Source of the DNA: Oscillospiraceae bacterium
Lineage (GTDB): Bacteria; Bacillota; Clostridia; Oscillospirales; Oscillospiraceae
Length of the DNA: 49,577 nt
Direction of reading: 5' to 3'
Assembly (NCBI GenBank): GCA_020860205.1
Contig: JAJBUU010000027.1
Location: 47,667-97,243 of the forward strand
The position numbers and the translations under genes are program-made. Shown here piece by piece: positions 19,552 to 26,753 of this stretch. The notes under the pieces were generated by a model. It saw nothing but the letters and a program-made list of their open reading frames with translations, did not search any database and was not told the origin of the DNA. Position 1 is the first letter of the stretch. Every line of letters begins with the position of its first letter.

Positions 19552-20397
19552 ATGTCCATTCAGCCTTATGTTCATGTGGAAACGCTGGAGGAGTACAGCG
19601 AACGCTTCAGGGACTACGCCCATCTGGAACGCACGGAGGACGGCATCCTGCTCTGCCGCCTGACATGGAAGGGCGGCCCTGTCATGTGGAGCTACCAGAC
19701 CCAGCACGCTTACGGCGAGCTTTGGACCGCCATCGGCCACGACAAGAAAAACGAGGTGCTCATCCTCACCTGCACCGACCCCTATTGGCTGGTACACGAG
19801 AGCGACCCGACCTCCTTTGACGAGGTGGAGCAGGGATGCGATCTGGACGCGAAGTTCAACGCCAACATCCCGGATACGATGAACTTTGTGGAAAACTTTA
19901 TCAACGACATCGAGATACCGACCATCGCCGCCATCAACGGACAGGGACAGCATTATGAGTTCGCACTGATGAGCGATATCACGCTCTGCGACCCGGAATA
20001 CCGCTTTTCCGATACGCATTTTTCCAAAAATATCGTCGGCGGCGACGGGATGAACTTTGCGCTGCGCACCTGCGTTGGCGTGAAGCGTGCGAATTATTTC
20101 ATGTTTATGGAGCCGGTGTTGAGCGCGCAGACCGCGCTGGAGTGGGGCATGGTGAATGAGCTGGTGCCGCACGACCAGCTGCTTTCACGCGCCTATGAGA
20201 TCGCGCACTATCTGATGAAAACTGACCGCAGCGTCCGCCGCCTGCAGCACGAGATCGCCATTCGCCCGTGGAAAAAATCCCTGCAGGATAACGAGCGTGT
20301 CCACGTCCTTTGCGAGATGTATGGCGTGCAGCTCAACAAATTTGAGCACCACTTTGACAAATTGATCGCCACTTACGACGCCAAGTGCGGCGACTGA
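19552..20397 (+). CDS. Crotonase-superfamily protein, 6-oxocamphor hydrolase-like
   Basis: 281 residues with the crotonase fold: IPTIAAINGQGQHYEFALMSD, CDPEYRFSD, and ALEWGMVNELVPHDQLLSRA. By memory it resembles Rhodococcus 6-oxocamphor hydrolase, a C-C bond (retro-Claisen) hydrolase, more than enoyl-CoA hydratases. The start YSERFRDYAHLERTEDGILL, Trp46, His134 (QHYEFALMSD), His156 (DTHFSKNIV) and Asp165 (GGDGM) line up with residues I recall as W40, H122, H145 and D154 of that enzyme. The ECH-type oxyanion and acid residues are not obvious. It stands alone: AGGAGG before the ATG, strong terminator after. The substrate is unknown. Confidence 0.78.
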   Translation: MSIQPYVHVETLEEYSERFRDYAHLERTEDGILLCRLTWKGGPVMWSYQTQHAYGELWTAIGHDKKNEVLILTCTDPYWLVHESDPTSFDEVEQGCDLDAKFNANIPDTMNFVENFINDIEIPTIAAINGQGQHYEFALMSDITLCDPEYRFSDTHFSKNIVGGDGMNFALRTCVGVKRANYFMFMEPVLSAQTALEWGMVNELVPHDQLLSRAYEIAHYLMKTDRSVRRLQHEIAIRPWKKSLQDNERVHVLCEMYGVQLNKFEHHFDKLIATYDAKCGD

Positions 20398-20431
20398 CGG
20401 GGGTATCTTTGTTCCCTGTCCGCGCGCCCGA

Positions 20432-20474
20432 AACCGCCTCCGCTGCCTTTACAGCGGGGGCGGTTGCTTTTTTT
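20432..20474 (+). terminator. Intrinsic terminator of the crotonase gene
   Basis: A 14-bp stem with one G-T pair (AACCGCCTCCGCTG 20432-20445 / CAGCGGGGGCGGTT 20452-20465) is followed by GC and eight T. Confidence 0.92.
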
Positions 20475-20602
20475 ATGAGTTTCTGTACCTGTGGAGCCCT
20501 GTTTCCGCAGCGGCGAGGGGACGGAGATTTGTCCTTGCGGGAGCGAACCCAGCTGTGCCTGACGCTGCCCTGCTTTTGAAGGAAAAGGGGACTTGACGCG
20601 GG

Positions 20603-20611
20603 TGCTATAAT
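20603..20611 (+). promoter_or_regulatory. Extended -10 promoter of the CobW-like pair
   Basis: TGCTATAAT lies 44 bp before the ATG at 20656. A TTGACG just upstream is only 7 bp away and cannot be the -35, so the extended -10 is the stronger reading. I see no obvious Zur-type palindrome in 20580-20655. Confidence 0.55.
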
Positions 20612-20655
20612 AGGAACAATGAAACTTTTACCATTGCAGATGAAGGAGCTTTTTT

Positions 20656-21789
20656 ATGACAAAGGTAGATATTTTTTCCGGCTTTCTCGGTGCGGGCAAG
20701 ACCACGCTGATCAAAAAGCTGATTGCGGAAGCGTATCAGGGGCAGAAGCTGGTGCTGATCGAAAATGAGTTTGGCGACATCAGCATCGACGGCGGCTTTC
20801 TGGCCGACGCGGGAGTGCAGATCAATGAGCTGAATTCCGGCTGCATCTGCTGCTCGCTGGTGGGAGATTTCGCCCGCGCGCTGCGGCAGGTGGCGGACGA
20901 GTTCCGGCCGGACCGCATTTTGATCGAGCCGAGCGGCGTTGGCAAGCTCTCCGACATTATCCGCGCCGTTTCCGCCGTGGAGGGCATGGAGGTCAACAGC
21001 GCGATCACCGTGGCCGACGCGGGAAAATGCAAGCTGTACGCGAAAAACTTCGGCGAATTTTATGACGATCAGATCCGCCATGCCGGAGCCATCGTTTTAA
21101 GCCGTACCGGCGGCCTTTCCCCGGAAAAGCTGGACGCTGCGCTGGCGCTGCTGCGGGAACGCAATGCGGACGCCGTGATTATCACAACGCCGTGGGAGCA
21201 GCTCTCCGGCAGCCAGCTTTTGGAAGCGATGGAGCGCACGGATACACTGGAGCGCGCGCTCTCCGAGCTGGCTGCGCAGCACCACGATGCGGACGATGCG
21301 GAATGCTGCCACCATCATCACGCGCATGAACATGAGCATGAACATAAGCATGAGCATGAGCACGAGCACGAGCACGAGCATGAACATGAGCACGAACACG
21401 CGCATGAGCACGAACACGCGCATGAACATGAGCACGAGCATGAACATGAACACGCGCATGAGCACGAGCATGAACACGAACACGGGCATCACCACCATCA
21501 CGACCACGATGCGGACGAAATCTTTGTAAGCTGGGGCGTGGAAACGGCGAGGCGCTTCAGCGAGGCGGAGCTGCGGGAAAAGCTCGCCGCGCTGGAAAAT
21601 GGCGACATTTACGGAACTGTCCTGCGCGCCAAAGGGATTTTGGACGCGGGCGACGGGACCTGGCTGCACTTTGACTATGTTCCCGGCGAAGCGGAGGTGC
21701 GTACCGGCGCGGCTGCCGTCACCGGACGGCTCTGCGTTATCGGCAGCGGCCTGAAGGACAGCGCGCTTCAGGCGCTCTTTGGAGTTTGA
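20656..21789 (+). CDS. CobW/COG0523 GTPase with His/Glu-rich metal-binding tract
   Basis: A 377-residue P-loop GTPase of the COG0523 family, members of which act as metallochaperones (zinc, cobalt, nitrile hydratase iron). Walker A is FSGFLGAGKTT at the N-terminus, and the metal-binding CxCC is Cys63-Ile-Cys65-Cys66. Residues about 219-285 are an extraordinary tract of alternating His with Glu, Ala, Lys and Asp, a likely zinc or nickel reservoir. A CobW C-terminal domain follows (VSWGVETARRFSEAELREKLAAL; GTVLRAKGILDAGDGTWLHFDYVPGEAEV). The G4 (N/T)KxD motif is not found: the expected site reads LSRTGGLS. It is translated just ahead of a second P-loop protein. Confidence 0.92.
   Translation: MTKVDIFSGFLGAGKTTLIKKLIAEAYQGQKLVLIENEFGDISIDGGFLADAGVQINELNSGCICCSLVGDFARALRQVADEFRPDRILIEPSGVGKLSDIIRAVSAVEGMEVNSAITVADAGKCKLYAKNFGEFYDDQIRHAGAIVLSRTGGLSPEKLDAALALLRERNADAVIITTPWEQLSGSQLLEAMERTDTLERALSELAAQHHDADDAECCHHHHAHEHEHEHKHEHEHEHEHEHEHEHEHAHEHEHAHEHEHEHEHEHAHEHEHEHEHGHHHHHDHDADEIFVSWGVETARRFSEAELREKLAALENGDIYGTVLRAKGILDAGDGTWLHFDYVPGEAEVRTGAAAVTGRLCVIGSGLKDSALQALFGV
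21340..21500 (+). repeat. In-frame GAGCAC/GAACAT microsatellite encoding His-Glu
   Basis: A degenerate six-base repeat encodes alternating His-Glu/His-Ala dipeptides inside the CobW-like gene. Both codons of each residue are mixed, so the tract has been kept at protein level while synonymous sites drifted. Confidence 0.85.
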
Positions 21790-21791
21790 CC

Positions 21792-22766
21792 ATGCAGGCC
21801 GATTTGCGAGAGGACGCGGAGCAGGAGCAGCTCCCGGTCTATCTGTTCACCGGCTTTCTGGAGGCGGGCAAGACCCGCTTTATCCAGGAAACGCTGGAGG
21901 ACAAACGCTTCAATACCGGCGAGCGTACCCTGCTGCTGGTCTGCGAGGAGGGCGAGGAGGAGTATAATCCCGCCCGCTTTGCCTGCAAGGACGTGCAGCA
22001 GCGTGTTTTGGAGGACGAGGACGCGCTGACGCAGGAGCAGCTTGCCGCGTGGGAGCGCGAAACCGGCGCGGAGCGGGTGCTGGTCGAATATAACGGAATG
22101 TGGATGCTGGATACGCTCTACCGCGCCATGCCGAAGCACTGGGTCGTCTGTCAGGAGTTCTTTTTTGCCGATGCGCGCAGCTTCCAGAGCTTTAATGCAA
22201 ATATGCGCCAGCTTGTCTATGACAAGCTGCAAAGCTGCGACCTTGCGGTATTCAACCGCTTTGACCGCAAGGCGGATGTGATGCCGTGGCACAAGATCGT
22301 CCGTGGCGCGAACCGGGGCTGCGACATCGCCTATGAGGATACGAACGGGCGCGTTCGTTATGACGAGATAGAGGATCCCCTGCCGTTTGACAAAACCGCT
22401 GCGGAAATCGTCATCGCTGACCGGGATTATGCCATTTGGTACCGCGATTTGAACGAGGAGCTGAAAAGCTACAACGGAAAAACCGTCCGCTTCAAGGCGC
22501 AGGTCGCCACCAGCGACGAGCTGGAGCAGGGGACGATCATTGTCGGACGGCAGATGATGAACTGCTGCGCGGCGGACATCTCCTTTGCCGGACTGGTCGC
22601 CGTGGGTTGTACCCGCGCGGACATTGCAGACGGCGACTGGGTGGAGCTGACCGCGTCCATCCGTGTGGAGAAGCACCCCGCCTATACGCAGCCGGGGCCC
22701 GTCCTCCGCATCCGGGAGATCGGCGTCGCCGAACCGGCTGCGGAACCCGTCGCCACGTTCTATTGA
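21792..22766 (+). CDS. CobW-like P-loop protein fused to a TIGR03943/DUF1980-like domain
   Basis: 324 residues. The N-terminal part has Walker A FTGFLEAGKTRF (Gly21-Thr28) and an NRFD segment (LAVFNRFDRKADV) that could serve as G4, but no CxCC motif. The C-terminal about 100 residues (YNGKTVRFKAQVATSDELEQG, IIVGRQMMNCCAADISFAGLV, WVELTASIRVEKHP, GPVLRIREI) resemble the C-terminal domain of YcgQ-type proteins, which usually occur beside a permease. ATG at 21792 lies 2 bp after the preceding stop, with GGAG 7 bp upstream; a TTG at 21786 overlapping that stop is the alternative. A role in metal handling with its neighbour is inferred. Confidence 0.75.
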   Translation: MQADLREDAEQEQLPVYLFTGFLEAGKTRFIQETLEDKRFNTGERTLLLVCEEGEEEYNPARFACKDVQQRVLEDEDALTQEQLAAWERETGAERVLVEYNGMWMLDTLYRAMPKHWVVCQEFFFADARSFQSFNANMRQLVYDKLQSCDLAVFNRFDRKADVMPWHKIVRGANRGCDIAYEDTNGRVRYDEIEDPLPFDKTAAEIVIADRDYAIWYRDLNEELKSYNGKTVRFKAQVATSDELEQGTIIVGRQMMNCCAADISFAGLVAVGCTRADIADGDWVELTASIRVEKHPAYTQPGPVLRIREIGVAEPAAEPVATFY

Positions 22767-23084
22767 GAGGGTACAGGAAATGCTGAAACTGATTGGTAAG
22801 ACGAGGACGCAAAAACGGGATAAAATAGAGAGAATGTAATAATCATAGCTGCCAGTACAGGGTGAAGTATAAACTTGTACTGGTTAGCAGAGTATAAAAT
22901 ATCCTACAATAACCTGTAGAAAAGCATTGATTTTATGCGTGGTTTGTTGCATAATTATATTTGAAACACGTCGGTTATCTGTTTGATGAGATAAAACTAT
23001 CAATTCTTAGATTTTACTCAAATTGAAATTGTATGCCGGATGGTGAGGTGATTGACAAGTAATCCCATACCGGAAAGGAGAAAA
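22767..23084. other. AT-rich spacer before the TetR gene
   Basis: This 318-bp spacer holds no gene, and its composition turns abruptly AT-rich. It contains an inverted repeat CCAGTACA (22852-22859) / TGTACTGG (22876-22883). It also holds a likely promoter at 22927-22955 and the sequence ATAAACTTGT (22869-22878), shared with the ohyA operator. Confidence 0.6.
22927..22955 (+). promoter_or_regulatory. Putative promoter of the TetR gene
   Basis: TTGATT (22927-22932), a 17-bp spacer and CATAAT (22950-22955) lie about 130 bp upstream of the regulator ATG. Confidence 0.45.
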
Positions 23085-23657
23085 ATGTCTCAAATAACAA
23101 AGAAAGCTTTGGAACAGGCGTTAAAAAATCTATTACTGAAAAAGCCATTGAATAAAATCACAATAAGCAATATAACAGATGAGTGCGGCATTAACCGCAT
23201 GACGTTTTATTATCATTTCAAGGATATATATGACCTGGTTGAGTGGGTATGCTTGGAGGATGCGAAAAAGGCGTTGGAGGATAAGAAAACCTACAGTACA
23301 TGGCAGGAGGGCTTTTTGAATATTTTCGATGCTGTAAAAGAGAACAAGCCTTTTATAACAAATGTCTACCGCTGTATTGACCGAGAGCATATTGAAAAAT
23401 ATCTTGCTGCGCTGACTGACGGATTATTGATGTCGGTCATTGAGGAGCAGGCGGTGGGATTGACCGTCCGAGATGAGGATAAGGAATTTATCGCGAAAGT
23501 ATATTCATATGTGTTTGTCGGAATAATGCTTGATTGGATTAAAGACGATATGAAAGAAAACCCGAAAGTGTTGATTGATAAGCTTGACCTTGCGATACGC
23601 GGAACGTTCCGTGAAGCGTTGGAACGGTTTGCCATTGGGAATTTATCAAATACTTGA
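23085..23657 (+). CDS. TetR/AcrR-type transcriptional regulator (DhaS-like)
   Basis: 190 residues. The N-terminal helix-turn-helix reads TKKALEQALKNLLLKKPLNK followed by ITISNITDECGINRMTFYYHFKDIYDLVEW, the TetR pattern with the GINRMTFYYHF recognition helix. The C-terminal half (FITNVYRCIDREHIEKYLAA; VYSYVFVGIMLDWIKDDMKE) resembles the TetR_C domain of DhaS-like regulators. AAAGGAG precedes the ATG at 23085. It lies 133 bp upstream of oleate hydratase and is as AT-rich as that gene, so it is the obvious candidate regulator, perhaps sensing unsaturated fatty acids (inferred). Confidence 0.88.
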   Translation: MSQITKKALEQALKNLLLKKPLNKITISNITDECGINRMTFYYHFKDIYDLVEWVCLEDAKKALEDKKTYSTWQEGFLNIFDAVKENKPFITNVYRCIDREHIEKYLAALTDGLLMSVIEEQAVGLTVRDEDKEFIAKVYSYVFVGIMLDWIKDDMKENPKVLIDKLDLAIRGTFREALERFAIGNLSNT

Positions 23658-23710
23658 TTTTGATGAAATTTTTTACAATCTTCAAGCCTTGCTTGGTTTC
23701 TTATCATGCG

Positions 23711-23726
23711 CATAAACTTGTTTATG
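23711..23726. promoter_or_regulatory. 16-bp perfect palindrome, candidate TetR-family operator
   Basis: CATAAAC-TT-GTTTATG is a perfect 7-2-7 palindrome ending 22 bp before the ohyA TATAAT, i.e. over or next to the -35 region. Confidence 0.65.
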
Positions 23727-23748
23727 GGAAAAAAGTAAAATTCGTTGA

Positions 23749-23754
23749 TATAAT
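23749..23754 (+). promoter_or_regulatory. -10 element of the ohyA promoter
   Basis: A consensus TATAAT lies 36 bp before the ohyA ATG. The -35 region is poor (GGGAAA), in keeping with a regulated promoter. Confidence 0.6.
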
Positions 23755-23790
23755 AGTCTCGTAAAATAAATTTTTACGGAGGTAACTATT

Positions 23791-25587
23791 ATGTATTACG
23801 GATCAGGTACTTATGAAGCATTTGCACACCCGGAGAAGCCTAAGGATGTGGACAGAAAATCCGCGTATATCATCGGCACGGGAATTGCGGGATTGACTGC
23901 GGCATTTTATCTTGTCAGAGACGGTCAGATGAAGGGCGAGCATATACATATTTTAGAAAAGCTTGATCTTGCCGGCGGCAGCTGTGACGGACGCAAGGAT
24001 GTTACAAAAGGCTTTTATATGCGCGGCGGTCGTGAGATGGATAACCATTTTGAGATTATGTGGGATATATTTCGCGATGTCCCGTCAATTGAGACACCGG
24101 ATGTATCGGTTTTGGACGAATACTATTGGCTGAATAAGCACGACCCCAACTATTCGCTTTGCCGTGCAACCGTGAATTGCGGCGAGGATGCGCACACAGA
24201 TAAGAAATTTGCCCTTGACAAGGAATCTGCTTTAGCACTTGGAAAGTTTTTTATGACACCGGATAAGGATTTGGAGGATAAGAAAATATCCGAGGTTCTG
24301 CCCGATAGCTTTTGGAGTACAAACTTTTGGCTTTATTGGCAAACAATGTTTGCGTTTCAGCGGTGGTCAAGTGCGTTGGAAATGAAGCGGTATCTGTGCA
24401 GATTCGTTCATCATATCGACGGGCTGCCCGATTTCAGCGCGTTGCGCTTTACGAAATACAATCAGTTTGAAAGTATGATTTTGCCTTTGGTGAAATACCT
24501 CGAAGCGCACGGCGTTGTGCTTGAGTACGGCATGGATGTCAAGAATGTAATTATCGACGCGCAGGATGATAAGCGTACAGCAAAGCAAATCGTATACGTA
24601 AAAGACGGCAAGCAACAAACCATCGACTTGGAAGAAACCGATTTGGTGTTTATCACAAACGGCAGCTGTACTGACACCTCTTGTTACGGTGACCAAAATA
24701 CAGCACCGGATTTATCAAATGTCCAAAATGGATGCGGCGAGAGCTGGGATATGTGGAAAAATATAGCGGCGCAGGCTGTCCGCGGTGAATACGGAAATCC
24801 CGATAAATTCTGTTCGGATGTAGATGCCACCAACTGGATGAGCGCAACCGTTGAAACCTCGGACGAGGAGATAATTCAACACATTATGAATATCTGCAAG
24901 CGCGATCCGCGTCTTGGCAAGGTAACCACAGGCGGTATTGTAACGGTAAAGGACAGCGTAGATAATTGGTATTTGTCGTGGACAATCAACCGTCAGCCGC
25001 AATTTAAGGCGCAGGATAAGAACAGTGTCCTTATATGGGTATACTCGCTGAACACTAACCGTGAGGGCAATTTTGTAAAGAAACCCATGCGCAGCTGCAC
25101 GGGCGAGGAGGTATGCATGGAGTGGCTTTATCATATCGGCGTACCTGTTGAGAGAATTGAAGAACTTGCGAAGAAAGCATGTAATACAACTACCTGCTAT
25201 ATGCCATATATCAACGCCTTTTTCCAACCGCGCAAGGAAAGCGATCGTCCGAAGGTTGTGCCTGCGGGTGCGGTGAACTTCGCATTTATCGGTCAGTTTG
25301 CCGAAACACCGAGAGATACAATCTTCACAACAGAGTATTCGATGCGTACCGGTATGGAATCTGTTTATACCTTGCTTGATATAGACCGTGCAGTGCCTGA
25401 GGTCTGGGGCAGTAAATACGATGTAAGAGAGCTGTTGCGCGCCTGTTACTATGCGCTTGATAAAACCCCGATTACCGAGGTTAAGCTGTCATTTACGGAA
25501 CGTGAGCTTTTAAAGCTTGTTATGAAAAAGACAGAGGGAACAGACGTGGAAATTCTTTTGAAGGAATCGGGGCTGCTGCCTGAATAA
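23791..25587 (+). CDS. ohyA: Oleate hydratase
   Basis: The FAD-dependent enzyme adds water to the cis-9 double bond of unsaturated fatty acids (oleate to 10-hydroxystearate). In gut and skin bacteria it is linked to detoxification of free fatty acids and modulation of the host. The 598 residues match the family in length and motifs: FAD-binding YIIGTGIAGLTAAFYLVRDG near the N-terminus, ILEKLDLAGGSCDG, the hallmark MRGGREMDNHFEIMWDI, and FITNGSCTDTSCYGD. GGAGG precedes the ATG. Codon usage is more AT-rich than in the flanking genes, which suggests transfer together with the TetR gene. Confidence 0.95.
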   Translation: MYYGSGTYEAFAHPEKPKDVDRKSAYIIGTGIAGLTAAFYLVRDGQMKGEHIHILEKLDLAGGSCDGRKDVTKGFYMRGGREMDNHFEIMWDIFRDVPSIETPDVSVLDEYYWLNKHDPNYSLCRATVNCGEDAHTDKKFALDKESALALGKFFMTPDKDLEDKKISEVLPDSFWSTNFWLYWQTMFAFQRWSSALEMKRYLCRFVHHIDGLPDFSALRFTKYNQFESMILPLVKYLEAHGVVLEYGMDVKNVIIDAQDDKRTAKQIVYVKDGKQQTIDLEETDLVFITNGSCTDTSCYGDQNTAPDLSNVQNGCGESWDMWKNIAAQAVRGEYGNPDKFCSDVDATNWMSATVETSDEEIIQHIMNICKRDPRLGKVTTGGIVTVKDSVDNWYLSWTINRQPQFKAQDKNSVLIWVYSLNTNREGNFVKKPMRSCTGEEVCMEWLYHIGVPVERIEELAKKACNTTTCYMPYINAFFQPRKESDRPKVVPAGAVNFAFIGQFAETPRDTIFTTEYSMRTGMESVYTLLDIDRAVPEVWGSKYDVRELLRACYYALDKTPITEVKLSFTERELLKLVMKKTEGTDVEILLKESGLLPE

Positions 25588-25799
25588 TCCTTCCGGAGTG
25601 ACGTAATAAAGTTCAGCTGTAAACGGCGATACAATGCTACATATGTGAGTGCATTTTGAGTACAAAAACTCCCACAAATCAAAACACAACAGCGGAAATT
25701 GCAAAATGCGAAAAATACAATCACGAAAAATCACGAAAAACCAATACGATAAACTTCCCATGAGTCGAACCGGGATAAAAAAGTGAATTTCTGACAACA
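25588..25799. other. Non-coding AT-rich tail after ohyA
   Basis: No gene is seen. The AT-rich character of the cassette continues to about 25795. Confidence 0.5.
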
Positions 25800-25839
25800 C
25801 GGAGCGGGACGCTTTCACCAAAGTCCCGCTCCGATTTTG
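25800..25839 (+). terminator. Intrinsic terminator downstream of ohyA
   Basis: An 11-bp perfect stem CGGAGCGGGAC (25800-25810) / GTCCCGCTCCG (25823-25833) with loop containing TTTCACCAAA is followed by ATTTTGTTT. The hairpin resembles the one at 511-540. Confidence 0.85.
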
Positions 25840-25864
25840 TTTGCCGCAGGCGTGTCCCAAAATT

Positions 25865-25891
25865 TTAGCACTCTCGATTCGAGAGTGCTAA
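25865..25891. promoter_or_regulatory. CIRCE operator (HrcA site) of hsp20
   Basis: An exact CIRCE element: TTAGCACTC, nine bases, GAGTGCTAA. It is the binding site of the HrcA repressor. A weak promoter (TTAATG at 25894, TATATA at 25917) lies directly downstream, so bound HrcA would block it. Confidence 0.97.
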
Positions 25892-25954
25892 AATTAATGG
25901 TGCGTTCATAAATTGGTATATATTTGTTCACAGTTTCGGGGTATCATAAGAATT

Positions 25955-26040
25955 GTTCCGAGAGGAACGAAAGGAAACCGCCGCCGACCGACGTGGACCG
26001 GTGGGAAATCGGCGGAGGCGCACAACACAATAAAAAATTT
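25955..26040 (+). other. Structured 5' leader of hsp20
   Basis: Contains a small hairpin GTTCC-GAGA-GGAAC (25955-25968, GNRA-type loop) and CCGCCGA/TCGGCGG arms. The ribosome-binding site is not visibly paired, so I do not call an RNA thermometer. Confidence 0.35.
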
Positions 26041-26061
26041 TTGAATGGAGGTTTTTTCATC

Positions 26062-26493
26062 ATGTCACTGACACCTTATCGCAGATTCAACGGAATCGAT
26101 ACCTTTAACCCCTTCCAGGCGATGGAAGAACTGGAGCGCCGCTTTTTCAGCGACAGCGATACCGGAGCCTTCAAGACCGACATCCGGGATACCGGCAACG
26201 CCTTTGTGCTGGAGGCCGATTTGCCCGGCTTTAAGAAAGAGGACATCAGCATCGACGTGGAGGAGAACCGGCTGACCATCAGCGCCACCCGCCACAGCGA
26301 TTACGAGCAGAAGGATCAGAAAGGCAACTATCTTCGTTGCGAGCGTTCCTTCGGCAGCTTCAGCCGTTCCTTTGACACGACGGGCATCGACACCGAAGCG
26401 CTCAGCGCCAGCTTCACAGATGGCGTTCTGACCCTGACGATGCCCAAGCTGGTGGAAACAAAGCCCAACTCCCGCAAGCTGGAGATCAACTGA
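26062..26493 (+). CDS. Hsp20/alpha-crystallin small heat shock protein
   Basis: A 143-residue ATP-independent holdase. The alpha-crystallin domain is clear: DTGNAFVLEADLPGFKKEDISIDVEENRLTISATRH, FGSFSRSFDTTGIDTEALSASFTDGVLTLTMPK. The C-terminal tail is short, and no exact I-x-I motif is obvious beyond the KLEIN end. ATG at 26062 follows a GGAGG site; the longer upstream frame is leader. It sits under an HrcA-type CIRCE site and is followed by its own terminator, so it is a separate heat-shock unit next to hrcA. Confidence 0.95.
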   Translation: MSLTPYRRFNGIDTFNPFQAMEELERRFFSDSDTGAFKTDIRDTGNAFVLEADLPGFKKEDISIDVEENRLTISATRHSDYEQKDQKGNYLRCERSFGSFSRSFDTTGIDTEALSASFTDGVLTLTMPKLVETKPNSRKLEIN

Positions 26494-26521
26494 TACCGGC
26501 TTTGCTGTTTTCTCCTTTTTT

Positions 26522-26565
26522 CCGTCCGCCCGCCCCCGTTTCCCGGCGGACGGGCGGATTTTTTT
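26522..26565 (+). terminator. Intrinsic terminator of hsp20
   Basis: TCCGCCCG (26525-26532) pairs with CGGGCGGA (26551-26558) directly before seven T. A competing 9-bp pairing, CCGTCCGCC/GGCGGACGG, uses overlapping bases. Confidence 0.85.
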
Positions 26566-26652
26566 CCGCCGCGTTTTTGGCGGAGGACAGCCGCCAGCCA
26601 TGTCGGCCGATCGTCGGGGAGAACCCAAACCGAAAAAATATTGCAATCCCCC

Positions 26653-26681
26653 TTGACAAACCGGCCATCTTGTAGTAAATT
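26653..26681 (+). promoter_or_regulatory. Sigma-A promoter of the hrcA-dnaK operon
   Basis: TTGACA (26653-26658), a 17-bp spacer and TAAATT (26676-26681). The -10 element runs directly into the CIRCE site. Confidence 0.88.
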
Positions 26682-26706
26682 GGCACTCGAAAGGCGAGAG
26701 TGCCAG
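26680..26706. promoter_or_regulatory. CIRCE operator of the hrcA operon
   Basis: TTGGCACTC, nine bases, GAGTGCCAG: a CIRCE element with compensating G-C changes relative to the hsp20 copy, directly overlapping the -10/start region. It gives HrcA autoregulation. Confidence 0.95.
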
Positions 26707-26753
26707 CCGCTGGACTGCCGCTCCGCCGCAGCAAAGGGGTTCAGACGAAAAAA

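Noticed and set aside
20593-20611. TTGACG/TATAAT as a normal promoter of the CobW-like pair
   Set aside because: The spacer would be only 7 bp; the extended -10 reading is better.
21340-21500. CRISPR-like short regular repeats
   Set aside because: This is a coding microsatellite for alternating His-Glu; there are no unique spacers.
25955-26060. RNA thermometer in the hsp20 leader
   Set aside because: No pairing of the GGAGG site, no UUUU or ROSE-type element was seen.
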